A stretch of DNA of 64,000 nt from Schistosoma mansoni. Taxonomy: Eukaryota; Platyhelminthes; Trematoda; Strigeidida; Schistosomatidae. The notes under the pieces are model-generated. The model was given only the letters and a program-made list of their open reading frames with translations, was not told the origin of the DNA and searched no databases. The position numbers and the translations under genes are program-made. Location of the stretch: assembly GCF_000237925.1 (NCBI RefSeq), contig NC_031502.1, positions 13,228,675-13,292,674 of the forward strand, read 5' to 3'. Positions 34,855-45,735 of this stretch are shown one piece after another (within the stretch, counting starts at the first letter, position 1; each line of letters begins with the position of its first letter).

Positions 34855-35509
34855 CACCCCCGAATGCCGTGGTACGGCCGAGAGTGGGGATAGTCAGCTC
34901 TCTTTCGAAATACTCTCACATGGCCACGCGTATATAGCCTCTCCCAGGGAAGTCCTACTCACTGCCTTCTCGTGCCACGGGTGTTGTTTACGAAATTGAG
35001 AGGACGAAAAGCGAATATCTGGCGCATTAACCGGATTGGTTGACACGGAAAGTTCACCTAGGGGAGTTGGCAAACCCTGATTCCAAACCGATGGTATACA
35101 TGGGCTCCAGTACCCCGAGGCAGTGAATGGCGTATGAACCAATTGTTGGTCACCGGCTACCATGGGACTGCATCTCCTAACGTTGCTAAACCGCCTTGTG
35201 GATCAGACCTTTAGGCTAAAGGCTCGGGGTGTGGCCCCCTAAGAAAACAACCTGCCTCGGTCTGGGCACCTGGGTAGTATCACGGCCCTCGCACAAATAA
35301 ATGAAATGGCGCTTTCTACTGACAATACTATTCTAACTTCTACTAGAAGTCAGACAATTTACGTTGTTATTCTTATTTACCACGTCGCTTATTCACTCCC
35401 TTTATACCCAATCTGTGTATCCTTACTTTTCAACTTAGGCAGCAGATCGACCATGGTGGAAACTCTGTTCTATCTAAACGATCTCTAGTCACTGTTTGGT
35501 CGAAAGTGA

Positions 35510-36445
35510 ATGCTTCTACCGAATATGAATACTGAAGCAGTCTTTCTGAAACCACGTACACCGTTCAAACTGGCTTCCTTCAACGTTCGCACACTAATGC
35601 AGATCGGACAACAGATAGGGCTGTCTATGTCTTTAGAAAGTCTTAATATCGACGTTTGTTGTCTATCTGAGACCCGTATTCAAGACACTAGTGAGGTACT
35701 ACAAATTCGTTCTCCATCTGTCGCTTCGAAAAGCTTGTTTCATGTGCGCTTATCTGGGGACTCTGTGGCATCTTCGTCTGGTCTTGCAGGCGTTGGTGTT
35801 GCACTAAGCGCTAGGGCTGAGGTAGCACTAATCGATTGGATCCCCATTAACAGTCGGTTATGTGCTGTTAGATTAGAAAGTTCCATCAAAGTGAGAAGAA
35901 ACCGGCGTGAGAAACGGTGTCTTTTCGTCATCTCCGCCTATGCCCCGACAGATTGCAGCCCGGATGCAATCAAGGATGAGTTTTACCACCAGTTAACAGT
36001 TCTTCTCCAGAAAGCGCGTTCGACAGATATTGTAGTATTAGCCGGAGACTTGAATGCTCAGGTCGGGCGTCTAGGCACAGAAGAGAGTCGTTTAGGTGGT
36101 CGATGGGGACTTGTTGGTCGCAGGACAGATAACTGGGACCGTTTGCTGCAACTGTGCACAGACCACAACCTGTTTCTGGCTAGCACTAACTTCCGGCACA
36201 GTCATCGCCGGTGTGCCACCTGGCGTCCTCCCTCTGCATCTCAAGCCTGGACTCAGATTGATCACATCGCGATCAGCTACCGCTGGCGTGGTTGTGTACA
36301 AGACTGCCGCTCCTTTTGGAGTACCTATCTGGAGTCTGATCATGCCCTGGTCTGCGCCAATCTCACCTTCCTTTTCAGTGGCCGAAGGATTGACCACCAT
36401 CAACGGATTGATGTTAGTGAATTGGTTGCAATTTCAGGCTTCTAG
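35510..36445 (+). CDS. RTE-A copy 2 endonuclease
   Basis: Apurinic/apyrimidinic-type LINE endonuclease. Visible blocks are FNVRTL at residue 24, SETR with Glu55, YAPTD at 144-148, GDLNAQVG with Asp180 and Asn182, QIDHIA with Asp251-His252, and SDHALV with Asp277-His278. All residues expected for catalysis are present. The frame starts at an ATG-like position near the 5' UTR end and stops at 36445, early, because of the linker deletion relative to copy 1. Confidence 0.9.
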   Translation: MLLPNMNTEAVFLKPRTPFKLASFNVRTLMQIGQQIGLSMSLESLNIDVCCLSETRIQDTSEVLQIRSPSVASKSLFHVRLSGDSVASSSGLAGVGVALSARAEVALIDWIPINSRLCAVRLESSIKVRRNRREKRCLFVISAYAPTDCSPDAIKDEFYHQLTVLLQKARSTDIVVLAGDLNAQVGRLGTEESRLGGRWGLVGRRTDNWDRLLQLCTDHNLFLASTNFRHSHRRCATWRPPSASQAWTQIDHIAISYRWRGCVQDCRSFWSTYLESDHALVCANLTFLFSGRRIDHHQRIDVSELVAISGF

Positions 36446-36788
36446 CTCCTTACAACTGATGGAAGCCCGTCGGTCTACTCCGGGTGACCGGAAGTTTGAC
36501 CACTAACGAAGGCTGTTACGCTACGAAATTGGGCAAAGCTTGCGTAAGGACCGAGAAGCCTGGTGGTCGGAGCGTGCTAATGAGATGGAAGCAGCAGCTG
36601 CATCTGGTAACTGCTGGAAGCTCTTCCAACTCATCCGAGCCACTGGCAGCAAGAAGTCTGGCGTGAGTGAAACAATCTGTGAGGATGTCAGGATGCCGAT
36701 CATTAACATCTATCGACGTCATGGACAATGGGCGGAATTTTTCTAAGGGCATTTCAACTGGCCTGCTGCTCCGGCAACATCAACCAGT

Positions 36789-38402
36789 TTGTCCTGCCCC
36801 CCATGGCCGGTGACGACCGATCCACCAAATGAGGCTGAAGTCCACAAGGAACTCCAACTCTTGAAACGTTACAAATCACCTGGCCCAGATGACTTACCTC
36901 CGGCTCTTTTTAAAGATGGTTACTTTCTGACTAAGGAATTGACTATGTTGTTTGCAAAGGTTTGGGAGGAAGAAAGTGTTCCAACATCATGGAGTGAGTC
37001 AATAGTCGTACCTATCTTTAAAAAGGGTTCACGTTGTTCCTGTAACAACTATCGGGGAATAAGTCTACTTCCGATTGCGTCCAAACTATTGGCTTCTGTC
37101 ATTCTTCGTAGGTTGTTTAAAACCCGAGAACGATTGACTCGAGAGGAGCAGGCTGGTTTTCGTTCTGGTCGAGGATGCATTGATCACATCTTCACCCTCC
37201 GCCAAATGTTAGAACACCGTCATACTTATCGCAGGGCAACAATCGTAGTGTTTCTTGATATCAGGGCTGCCTTCGATTCGTTGGACAGGACTGTTCTCTG
37301 GGATTGTCTATTGAAGAAGGGTGTGCCTGAGAAGTTCATTAACATCTTAAAGGCCCTGTATACGAACACTTCAGGCAGAGTGAGGGCATACAACCACCTT
37401 TCTCCCTTGTTCTATTCGAGCAGTGGGGTTAGGCAGGGTTGCCCAATCTCACCATTCCTCTTCAACTTTGCCATCGACGACATCCTGGAGACAGCTCTGA
37501 TGGGTGTAAGTAATGGCGGTGTGGATCTGCTGCCTGGAGAACGACTTCTCGACCTCGAGTATGCGGATGATATTGTCTTACTGTGCGATAATGCCCAAGG
37601 CATGCAATCCGCACTTAATCAGTTGGCAATCAGTGTCCGCAGGTACGGCATGTGCTTTGCACCCTCCAAGTGCAAAGTACTCCTACAAGACTGGCAGGAT
37701 TCTCATCCTGTACTCACCCTGGATGGTGAGCAGATTGAAGTAGTTGAGAAGTTCGTGTATCTAGGTAGCTATATAAGTGCTGGTGGTGGCGTGAGTGATG
37801 AGATTGATGCACGTATAAGGAAAGCCAGAGCGGCTTATGCCAATCTGGGCCATCTTTGGCGCCTTCGTGATGTTAGTCTGGCTGTAAAAGGTCGGATCTA
37901 CAACGTATCGGTGAGAGCAATTTTGCTCTATGCTTGTGAAACCTGGCCTCCCCGAGTTGAGGATGTTAGACGACTCTCTGTGTTCGATCATCGTTGTCTC
38001 CGAAGGATTGCTGACATCCAGTGGCAACACCATGTTAGTAATGCAGAGCTTCGGCATCGTGTGTTCGGGCGCCGAGACGATAATCCAATTAGTGTCACCA
38101 TCTTGAAACACCGACTTCGGTGGCTTGGACATGTTTTACGAATGTCGTCCCAGAGAATTCCTCGTCGTGCATTGTTCCTCGACGCCGGGACTGGTTGGAA
38201 AAGGCGGAGAGGTGGTCATTGTATGACATGGTGTCGTGGTATGAAAGAAGGTTGCAAAGGGCTAGCTTCTGTTGATCCTTCACGACACCCTGGCTGGGGT
38301 CCGAGAGATGGAACGACACAATGGCTAGAGACGTTGTCAGATATGGCTCAGAATAGAAGCCAGTGGCGATCTTGCTGTAACCTTTTTTTACTTTCTTTAT
38401 AA
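36789..38402 (+). CDS. RTE-A copy 2 reverse transcriptase
   Basis: Open frame of 537 codons nearly identical to that of copy 1, with motifs FLDIRAAFDS (Asp157), GVRQGCPISPF and YADD (258-261). Differences from copy 1 cluster in the last ~100 residues (DDNPISVTIL instead of DDNSIGVIIL; SSQRIPRRALFLDAG instead of SSRRLPRRALFADSG). It shares a frame with the linker at 36540-36746, from which it is separated by one TAA. Confidence 0.92.
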   Translation: MSCPPWPVTTDPPNEAEVHKELQLLKRYKSPGPDDLPPALFKDGYFLTKELTMLFAKVWEEESVPTSWSESIVVPIFKKGSRCSCNNYRGISLLPIASKLLASVILRRLFKTRERLTREEQAGFRSGRGCIDHIFTLRQMLEHRHTYRRATIVVFLDIRAAFDSLDRTVLWDCLLKKGVPEKFINILKALYTNTSGRVRAYNHLSPLFYSSSGVRQGCPISPFLFNFAIDDILETALMGVSNGGVDLLPGERLLDLEYADDIVLLCDNAQGMQSALNQLAISVRRYGMCFAPSKCKVLLQDWQDSHPVLTLDGEQIEVVEKFVYLGSYISAGGGVSDEIDARIRKARAAYANLGHLWRLRDVSLAVKGRIYNVSVRAILLYACETWPPRVEDVRRLSVFDHRCLRRIADIQWQHHVSNAELRHRVFGRRDDNPISVTILKHRLRWLGHVLRMSSQRIPRRALFLDAGTGWKRRRGGHCMTWCRGMKEGCKGLASVDPSRHPGWGPRDGTTQWLETLSDMAQNRSQWRSCCNLFLLSL

Positions 38403-39109
38403 AGGGTGATCATAACTTCATTAACTGAAAGAGATCTTCTGGTTGTAAATTTCAGTTTCGCTCATCATCACTCTAATTTTTTTACATATTCATTTCAGTT
38501 CTTTCATATATACGCATCTTCCCCCTTCCTCTTCCCCTTCTCATTGTTTTGTGTGGTGCATATATAGCCGGTGCCCCCTTGTACCAATATTTATGTGTTT
38601 AAATAAACAAATAAACAAATATTGATCTAGTTTGAGTTTTGACTAGATTTTCTAAGCTGCCTACCAAGTACTAATGGACTTCGGCTTCCCAGTGATGATA
38701 AATATGAAATAAAGACTGAAAGAAATTTACTGCACCAAATGGTAGAATAAAGATATCATAAGAGATGTAATTTTTGGTGGATCTAAACCGCAATTAAGTG
38801 GTTGCGCAAACGTTTGAGGGGCTGAAATTTCAGGTTGCTTACGTCGCTGGCAGGGATTTCTTCACGAAATGCACTCTTCACATTTCAACCACATCCAACT
38901 TGCATTTTCGTTGCAATGTTGGAGCCAAGTTATCCTTCTCCTCAAAAGATAATCTCCTACTTAACGGACTGACAGTCTTGAAGCATGATGGTGATCCATC
39001 GTCAAGGACTTTGCTGTATTCTCAGCGTTATGTAAAGCAACTCGTAGCACTGACTAACAACCCAGACACTTTAACGTACTTGATTACATATAACTTAACA
39101 TACTTACAG

Positions 39110-39480
39110 CGTCGTGACAAGACCGTGAAGATGCAACAAGTATTCGGAGATTGAAAACACTTTAGCTGTTAACACCTTTATATTCTAAATATGCCAATCC
39201 AGTGAAATCAGAAGTCAGAAGCGAAGAAACTCGAAGATATATTTGATAGAATATCGATATATGGAGAAGTGATCAATCTAAGCTGCTTAGAAGTTGAAGG
39301 GGAAGTGAGACATGTCGTAATCACTCGTGATCTGGTGCAGATTCATGACCGAGCGCATTTAGCTAGATGATTTCATTAAAACTAATGCGGTCAGCATCAA
39401 ATGTCGGATACTAACAGGGCTATTAATTTTGGGGGTTTATTTACCACAATGACTGACAAAATATGACTTTCTTCTAATCA
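39110..39480 (+). repeat. Dispersed repeat, copy B
   Basis: Inverted partner of 29270-29600 about 10 kb away. The copies are diverged but collinear over some 300 bp. Neighbouring sequence at about 47220-47290 may be a third, shorter relative (CACCAGATGACCACTGGG). Confidence 0.65.
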
Positions 39481-40684
39481 CAAACATACATTCGGATAAA
39501 AATTGCCAAAACCAACTTAGTCCCTCAGAATTGTGCCAAAAAGCGACAATTTAGACCAGAGTAACTTTTGTTTCATGCCTTAATATGTTACTAAGGTCTC
39601 AGGTCAATATTCTAACTAATAGCTCTCTATTGGTGATCAAGCATATCTAGATTCTAACCCAAAGGGCACGGAGATTCACTGCATTAAGACACAGAATTCC
39701 GTTAAGTATAAGCTCGTTCTATTCTGTCTATGACCATTTGGACCATTTTCTGGAGCGGCGCTTTCGGTTGTTGCGCTATTTTCCAAGTCGTATGTTGAAA
39801 AGTATTAAGTCTGTTTTGTTTGTTCCAAAATATGTAGATGTATATATTCAAGTTGTGACTCGAATTTAAAGTGGGAAAGTTCCTACTTACCTCATTCATG
39901 AGCATTTAACATGATACTTCTATGGCTTTAAATCACAAGAGCCCTTTTCTTTACCTTCAAATATTTGTGCATAACGTTCAAATGTTATGTTCGCCTAATT
40001 CTTGTTTTCTGCCGTTTTTTCAATATAAAGTTGCCTTACTAGTTTTGTGAGCTTGATGGTTATTTTTGTTCTCCCCACCTTTCGATGTTGAAACAAGCAG
40101 CTTTCGATTTTCTAGGCTTCACGCTGGTCGCATTAAGAATTTTAGCGTGCGGATCAAATAAATTAAAAAATTGAAATAGATAAGGGTAACATTAACTCAA
40201 CTGGTAGATAAAACAAGGCTCGGAGATGAACAAAAAGTAAGTGTCTCAAGACGTAGGGAATAAAACAAACGAATCCGATAACTTTGTAATTTATTGCATT
40301 TGTTGGAGCGACGTTTATAGACATGTTAGTTACTATCCGAAATCTGGTGAGGAAGCCGTGATCCCAACATTTGAGACAACGTTCCGGAAAGCCTTGATTG
40401 AAGTTACAAAATTATTATCTCTACTAAAAATCCATTTTGCTGATGATTCCTCTGCTGAGTTGTTTTTGTTTACGTGACATTGTGATAATTCCAGTCTTAG
40501 AACAATTACAAAGCATCTCGAGTACTTTTAGCCCTAGGTTGTTTATTTTTATGCGGATATTTTACGCTGTTCGTCTGATAGACAACATATGTCACTGTTT
40601 AGCCTTCTTAACTTGCTCCTGTCCTGAACAATGTAACTCACATAAGGTAAACTAATGAAGCTTCATATATCAGTTATGACTGCT

Positions 40685-40742
<58 letters not shown>
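40685..40742. repeat. (TA)n microsatellite
   Basis: An uninterrupted TA run of about 57 bases, the longest simple repeat in the window. Confidence 0.97.
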
Positions 40743-40743
<1 letters not shown>

Positions 40744-41439
40744 GCTTGGGTTCACACAGCTCATTACATTTATCGGCTTTGAGATGTAATACAGGTTCGT
40801 TGAGTTTCTCTTAGTTAACTAGTCGAGCTAAGGTTTTCATAATTAAACTGGTTCATTAACTTCTTTGAGTCGAATATAAAAGCACTCAAGTCTTCAGAAT
40901 CAAAGGGTCATACCTTTTCTCCCTCCTATTCTTTCGTCATACAATTTACATACCTTACCCTTTATTACTAGCTGGATTTACACATGATGCTACCTTCCAC
41001 GCTCTTTTTAATCTCTAGATCATTATCTAATTCAATTCTTAAATTTATTTAACAAAATTAGTACGTTTACTATCCATTGAGGAGACTTAACCCTTGACAA
41101 TAGGTATGTTTAGCTCTCTGTTAGTTCTAGCATATTTAATGAATGCAGGTGGCCTGATGTAGCACATCAGCCGTCTAGAATGACCTCCACTAGGAACAGA
41201 TCAAACGCTGTCGAATAATTAGTTATATATTGTCATAACATCAAAGACTGCAAGTTAAACTTTCTGAATTACTACTCTCATGTAAAAATGTCTCAGGCCT
41301 AACATGTCGTTTATTGTGTTATTCAGCTATCACCTTAGGGTTTTGTTAACAAAATATTAGATCTGTTGTTCAAAATAGAAATGGTAGCTGGAAACCTGTG
41401 CTGTGTTTCCTCGACATATGAATCCAGTGTGTATTGGCT

Positions 41440-41660
41440 TCGAAGTCATAGTTGTCAGTTGGACATTAATACCTTTGGATGCCGACTCAGCAGTCTAGAG
41501 ACTAGGCGTCCTCACGCGGGACCTAAAGTCTTGGGTTCGAGTCCCTTTTGTACGTCCATGGGTGGACACCGCTGAGAAGTTCCATACTAGAACAAAACAA
41601 ACGCCTAGTGCTTCCAAGTTTTCAACGATAACCTAAATTATATCGGTTCGTGATTTAAAT
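41440..41660 (+). mobile_element. tRNA-derived SINE with decayed hammerhead (type 2)
   Basis: A plus-strand tRNA-like head has an A-box-like ACTCAGCAGTCTAGAG (41485-41500) and a B box GGTTCGAGTCC (41534-41544). Then GGTGGACACCG is followed by CTGAGAAG, TTCCATACTAGAA and CAAAAC (41572-41597), in the layout CUGANGAG - stem II with CATACTA loop - CGAAAC. The core G after CUGAN and the first base of GAAA are changed, so this ribozyme should be inactive. The downstream CCTAGTGCTTCCAAGTTTTC fits the stem I side of this SINE type. It lies about 285 bp before a host exon. Confidence 0.75.
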
Positions 41661-41944
41661 GGAATTCATAGTTTTTGAGTTAATGCTAATGGAAATAACA
41701 ATAAACTGGTCATTTCGTCAAATTAATTTCCTCATGGCGGTCTGAGATTCGGTTTGAAAACCCGTTCATTTATTTTATGACTCGGATGAATTTTTACAAC
41801 TCTTCCACCTATTTATTAGAAATCGTATGCACATCGCGTGTATTCATCCAGTTGACTGTTGTCTGCTTCATAAAATAGGCTTGTGTATGTCGCGTACAGT
41901 TTACCATAATTTTCCGCCCTTTTTAAAAGATACTTTTATTTTAG

Positions 41945-43870
41945 ATGTGGTTCAATGGTACACAGCCTAAAACACACATTGAGGAAGCTAATCGCCACCT
42001 CAACGCTTTAACAACTAGGATTAAGGAACTGGAAATACAACTCAAAACTAAGGAAGAAGAGTTAAATAAAAAGGAAGAAGACTTCAACACAGTTATGAAG
42101 GTATTATGCTTCAGTATAACTCATCTGGGTGATTATTTCATGCTCATTTTCGGTCGTCACAAATCAGTAGAGTCCTGTCACATCAATCAGTTATCCAGTA
42201 GTAGATAATAATATAATGATTAAACACTACGACTCATTTACCAAGTACAGATTGGGATCAACTTGTGAAGTCTCATTATTACCATTCTATTCATACTGAA
42301 TTAGGTGGGGTAGAACTCATACCTCAGATTTACTAGTTAAACCTCAGATGCCCTAACCACGAACCCAACACTGTAAATGAAAGTGACCAGAAATCTAGTA
42401 AGGAATAAAGTTCTCCAGTTAGTATAGTGTCTGCATCAGTAATAATGACCAGATAAAATTGATTATTTCCCACTGACCGATTTATTTGTGAAGGAGTCTT
42501 ATTTAGCGCAGCTGACCTAGTGATGATACCTGTAACCAAAGGGCTATATAGTAGGAGTTCGAATTTTCGAATCAAATTATACGTCTCCAATTTTGTAGAC
42601 GAGCCTTAAATGACTTTCACTAAACGACGCACATTATTAGTGACGTAAAGAGTTAGTCAGTAAAGTTGTAGTTCACACCCTAAAGTAATCATGCAGTCAT
42701 TTGATAAATATAATTAACGAGAGGAGTATATGCTTTGCAGCACAATAGGTTTTGTACGATAAGGCTTGCTTTAAATTTGTTCACATTCGGTTGTTTTGTG
42801 GACATTAGTATTTGTATTTGGTATGATAAACCCTTATTTTCCACCAGTCCACTTCATAGGGTTAGTAATTTGTGGAGAAATATAATTAATCAGGCTTATA
42901 TGGTCGATAGTGACTTGTATTCATTGGTTAATCATCTTTAGCCACTATACACGTGACTATTTCATAGTTCGCTTGTCAGTAATCTAAGTAGATCCAGTGG
43001 TTTTTAAAGTCTTTATTTGTTTTTCTTATGAAATACCTAAACTTGTTATTTCTGGGGGTATTGAGAAGAGCGATATTCCTATCCCGCTTTGTCATTTGCG
43101 TTGAGATTCATTTTAGTTCGGTTTTGTATCTTCCGTGACAGTTGTACTAAGGTTATGAAACAATTTCTTAACACATTTACTTGAAAAATATTTTAAAGCC
43201 ATGTGGCTTAACACTGCATAGGAGAATCTTTGCTCTTGATTAAAATCCAAAACTTCTAAAATTTTCGCAATCATTTTAGCGATAATTTATTGATTTTCAA
43301 CTTAGCAGTATCTTAAACTTGAATTATCACTTATATATGTCCCTAAACAGCATCGTTCGTAGCACTAAGCATACTTTATCTGATAGTTATTACGTGAATT
43401 TCTAACCATTTTGTGTTCAATTTTAGGAAGTACATGTAAAGCGTGAAACAGAAGTAAACAATCTTAATGAATTAATATTTAGACAAAATGTAAAACTCCA
43501 ACGTTTAGAACGTGATTTACTCAATCGGGATTCGGAACTCAGCGTTTTACGTAAACGTTGTCGTATGTTTGATGAAGTACTCAGATACAAAGCCACATTA
43601 GCGAAATTGACTATTACAATGGAGCAAGCCGAACAGTATGCAAATTTAACAGCTAAAAGTTACCCGGTCAGTGCTAATAGTAACGGTGTTAAGAGTCCTC
43701 TCGATGTTATCAATACAGATCCAAGTCCACTTATGATACGAAATACTGGTTCAAGCACTGATGTAACAGAAATTGATGGTTTAATTGAAGAAGTTGGGAA
43801 AACACTTATTCATTCTGAAGGTCAACGAACAAAATCCTTGGCTCATATTGTTAGTAATGGCCAGTTGTGA
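41945..43870 (+). CDS. Coiled-coil protein of unknown family, last two exons
   Basis: Exons 41945-42100 and 43427-43870 are joined through a GT-AG intron (GTATTA donor, TTTTAG acceptor), phase 0 at both sides. The first exon follows a TTTTAG acceptor, so its ATG is probably internal and the gene starts upstream. It encodes THIEEANRHLNALTTRIKELEIQLKTKEEELNKKEEDFNTVMK, a strong heptad coiled coil. The second continues with VNNLNELIFRQNVKLQRLERDLLNRDSELSVLRKR and ends in a Ser/Asn/Thr-rich tail of about 60 residues, ...KSLAHIVSNGQL-stop (TGA 43868-43870). I do not recognise the family and infer only a structural or scaffolding role. Open frame, conserved splice sites and a downstream poly(A) signal make it a credible host gene. 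Confidence 0.75.
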
Positions 43871-44457
43871 CTTTCTTTTGTGTGTGTATTCTTGTTTTCC
43901 TTTCTTACATTTTTATATTCCCTTTTTCTGTCCCGTGATAATTGGCTCTCAAACAGGTTATATTTTAACACAATAGTGTGCTAATTATTCCACTTTTATT
44001 TTACAAACATTGTCTCTTAATTTCTGTGATTTGTTCTCCATAATTCACTTTAGTTTACACATAAGATTTTTAGTTAAAGTGCACGTGCTTTAACTAGAAC
44101 TTTGTGTGATCACTTGAATTAGCTGTGATATTTTTCAAGATACTTGTAATTTAACGGTTACTAGTAGAGTTTTGTCACTGAAACATTAATGGTAGTTGGA
44201 AGTGGAGGAAAATTCAAAGAAACCATCAATTCAAACTATGATTTGATTCAAATCTTAACACGATTTAGATTTTCATGTAAAAATATTAAGATGAGACTTT
44301 ATACACGTGTGATGAAGAATAGTATGTGTTACTGTTATGACTGCAGATTATTTTTTGTATACTGTGGTAAATTGTAATTTGTTGTCGACATATGACTGAC
44401 AAGATAGCTTATTTTCTGTCATATATACGTTTTTAGTTGAACTGTAAACATCATCTC

Positions 44458-44463
44458 AATAAA
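44458..44463 (+). terminator. AATAAA poly(A) signal of the coiled-coil gene
   Basis: The first AATAAA after the stop codon, about 590 bases downstream, giving a plausible 3' UTR. Confidence 0.5.
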
Positions 44464-45540
44464 CAACAGTAAAAAGTATGATACGTCATGCTTTTAACAT
44501 AGCTTAAGTACTGTGACGTCAACTGGTAGTATGGACACTATAATCAAATAAGTGTAAAAGGAAAATGTACAGGATGAAGTTTTATGGTAATAAAGACTTT
44601 TTACTACATATATATTTCTAAAAGCTCCGTAATACTTTAAAAAAGTCACTTTTTTCTCTAACAAACTGAACTCTTGTATAAAGAATATAAATGAATGCTT
44701 AAAAGTTAATTCAGGTTGTAAAGTATCCGACCAGCTAAATGTAAGATGGGCACAAACTATTTCTAATATAGTGTGTTTTGTCTCGCTTATTATTTTATTG
44801 TGTGTTATCAAAAGCTAATTCTATTCTTCAGTAATTGTCTGTCGACTACTTGATATTATGCTCCACTAAATATCTTCACAGTAAATCCTAATAATCGCCT
44901 AAGTGTAGGAATTGTTTGTTGTTAAACTTGAGGAAAGCTAGTAAGCCAAAAAAAAAGTTCCTGAAATTTTAAAAGGAAAAACGAGGAATCTGTCCAGCTG
45001 TACAGACTTCACGAGAAACGTGAGCGAATGGCATTACTTAAAGTGTACATTAGAACAAATTTGCTTAATACATTTTTCCAACAGTTGATTGTATGAAGAT
45101 TAAGATAAATAATTCTTGAGAAATAAAATGAAATTGGACCGAAAAACCAATAAGAACTTTGAAATATATTCTAGTGGTTAGTATTTGAGTGGTAATGTAA
45201 CCCAAAGTTAACATGAATCGTAAAATGAAATGAACTGATTTTTATTCATGACTTGTCATCTGTTTAGAAGAGAATAAAAGTACAGCTGCTGTTAAAGTCG
45301 ATAATCAAATAAATATGTTCAAATTAAAAGCAACACGGAATACGCATCACGTCAGTAGGTTAATAAATAAAATTGAAATTAGTTTGTTTTGGCAGATGAC
45401 AATTTTGACAGTACATTAGTGAAATGAAACTTGAAAAAATAATAGTGGTGGGAGCAATTGCGTGACCAATAGCAACCGAAGGTTTAGTCTAACAATTCGG
45501 AGGACTGGGAAAGTTATGAGTGCTTTAAAGTCAGTGACGA
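44464..45540. other. Intergenic DNA
   Basis: AT-rich with no gene recognised. Open frames on the minus strand here (for example 44811-44494) match nothing. Confidence 0.4.
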
Positions 45541-45735
45541 AGTGATAATGAGGTGCAGTTGTTATGGCAGTGTGATTTTGGTCAGCCCACTTCTATGTAC
45601 AGGTGTTAGGTGGTTGAAAGCACTCGAAGATTCCTGTAGGATGAATCACTCAATGCTTTCTAAGCGTTGTTTTCTTACAGAGTGTCTTGAAACGAGGTAC
45701 CCTCGAAAAGAGGATTACATAGGTACAGACGTTTT
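45541..45735 (+). mobile_element. Old LINE RT C-terminal remnant
   Basis: The plus-strand reading VRWLKALEDSCRMNHSMLSKRCFLTEC resembles the LRWLGHVLRMSSQRIPRRALF block of RTE-A with small insertions. Too little remains for a family call. Confidence 0.45.

Larger units (their letters stand above)
34855..38619 (+). mobile_element. RTE-type LINE (RTE-A) copy 2, near full length
   Basis: Begins at about 34855 with a GC-rich, foldable 5' region (CCCCCGAATGCCGTGGTACG...), followed by a 5' UTR of about 650 bp, endonuclease (35510-36445), linker, reverse transcriptase (36789-38402) and a 3' UTR. It ends near 38619 in GTGTTTAAATAAACAAATAAAC. Compared with copy 1 it lacks about 155 bp of linker (after 36436), which closes the endonuclease frame early. 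A TAA at 36744-36746 lies between linker and RT in the RT frame, so the copy cannot make a single EN-RT protein without read-through. The high identity of the RT to copy 1 points to recent activity. Confidence 0.93.
38620..41439. other. Intergenic DNA; holds repeat copy B and a long (TA)n
   Basis: No gene that I recognise. An open frame of 118 codons at 38798-39154 (+) has a balanced composition but no known domain, and its 3' end overlaps dispersed repeat copy B, which argues that it belongs to an element. Confidence 0.4.

Noticed and set aside
42290-42600. B-box-like GAGTTCGAATTTTCG near 42560 as another SINE
   Set aside because: No matching A box, hammerhead or family landmarks.
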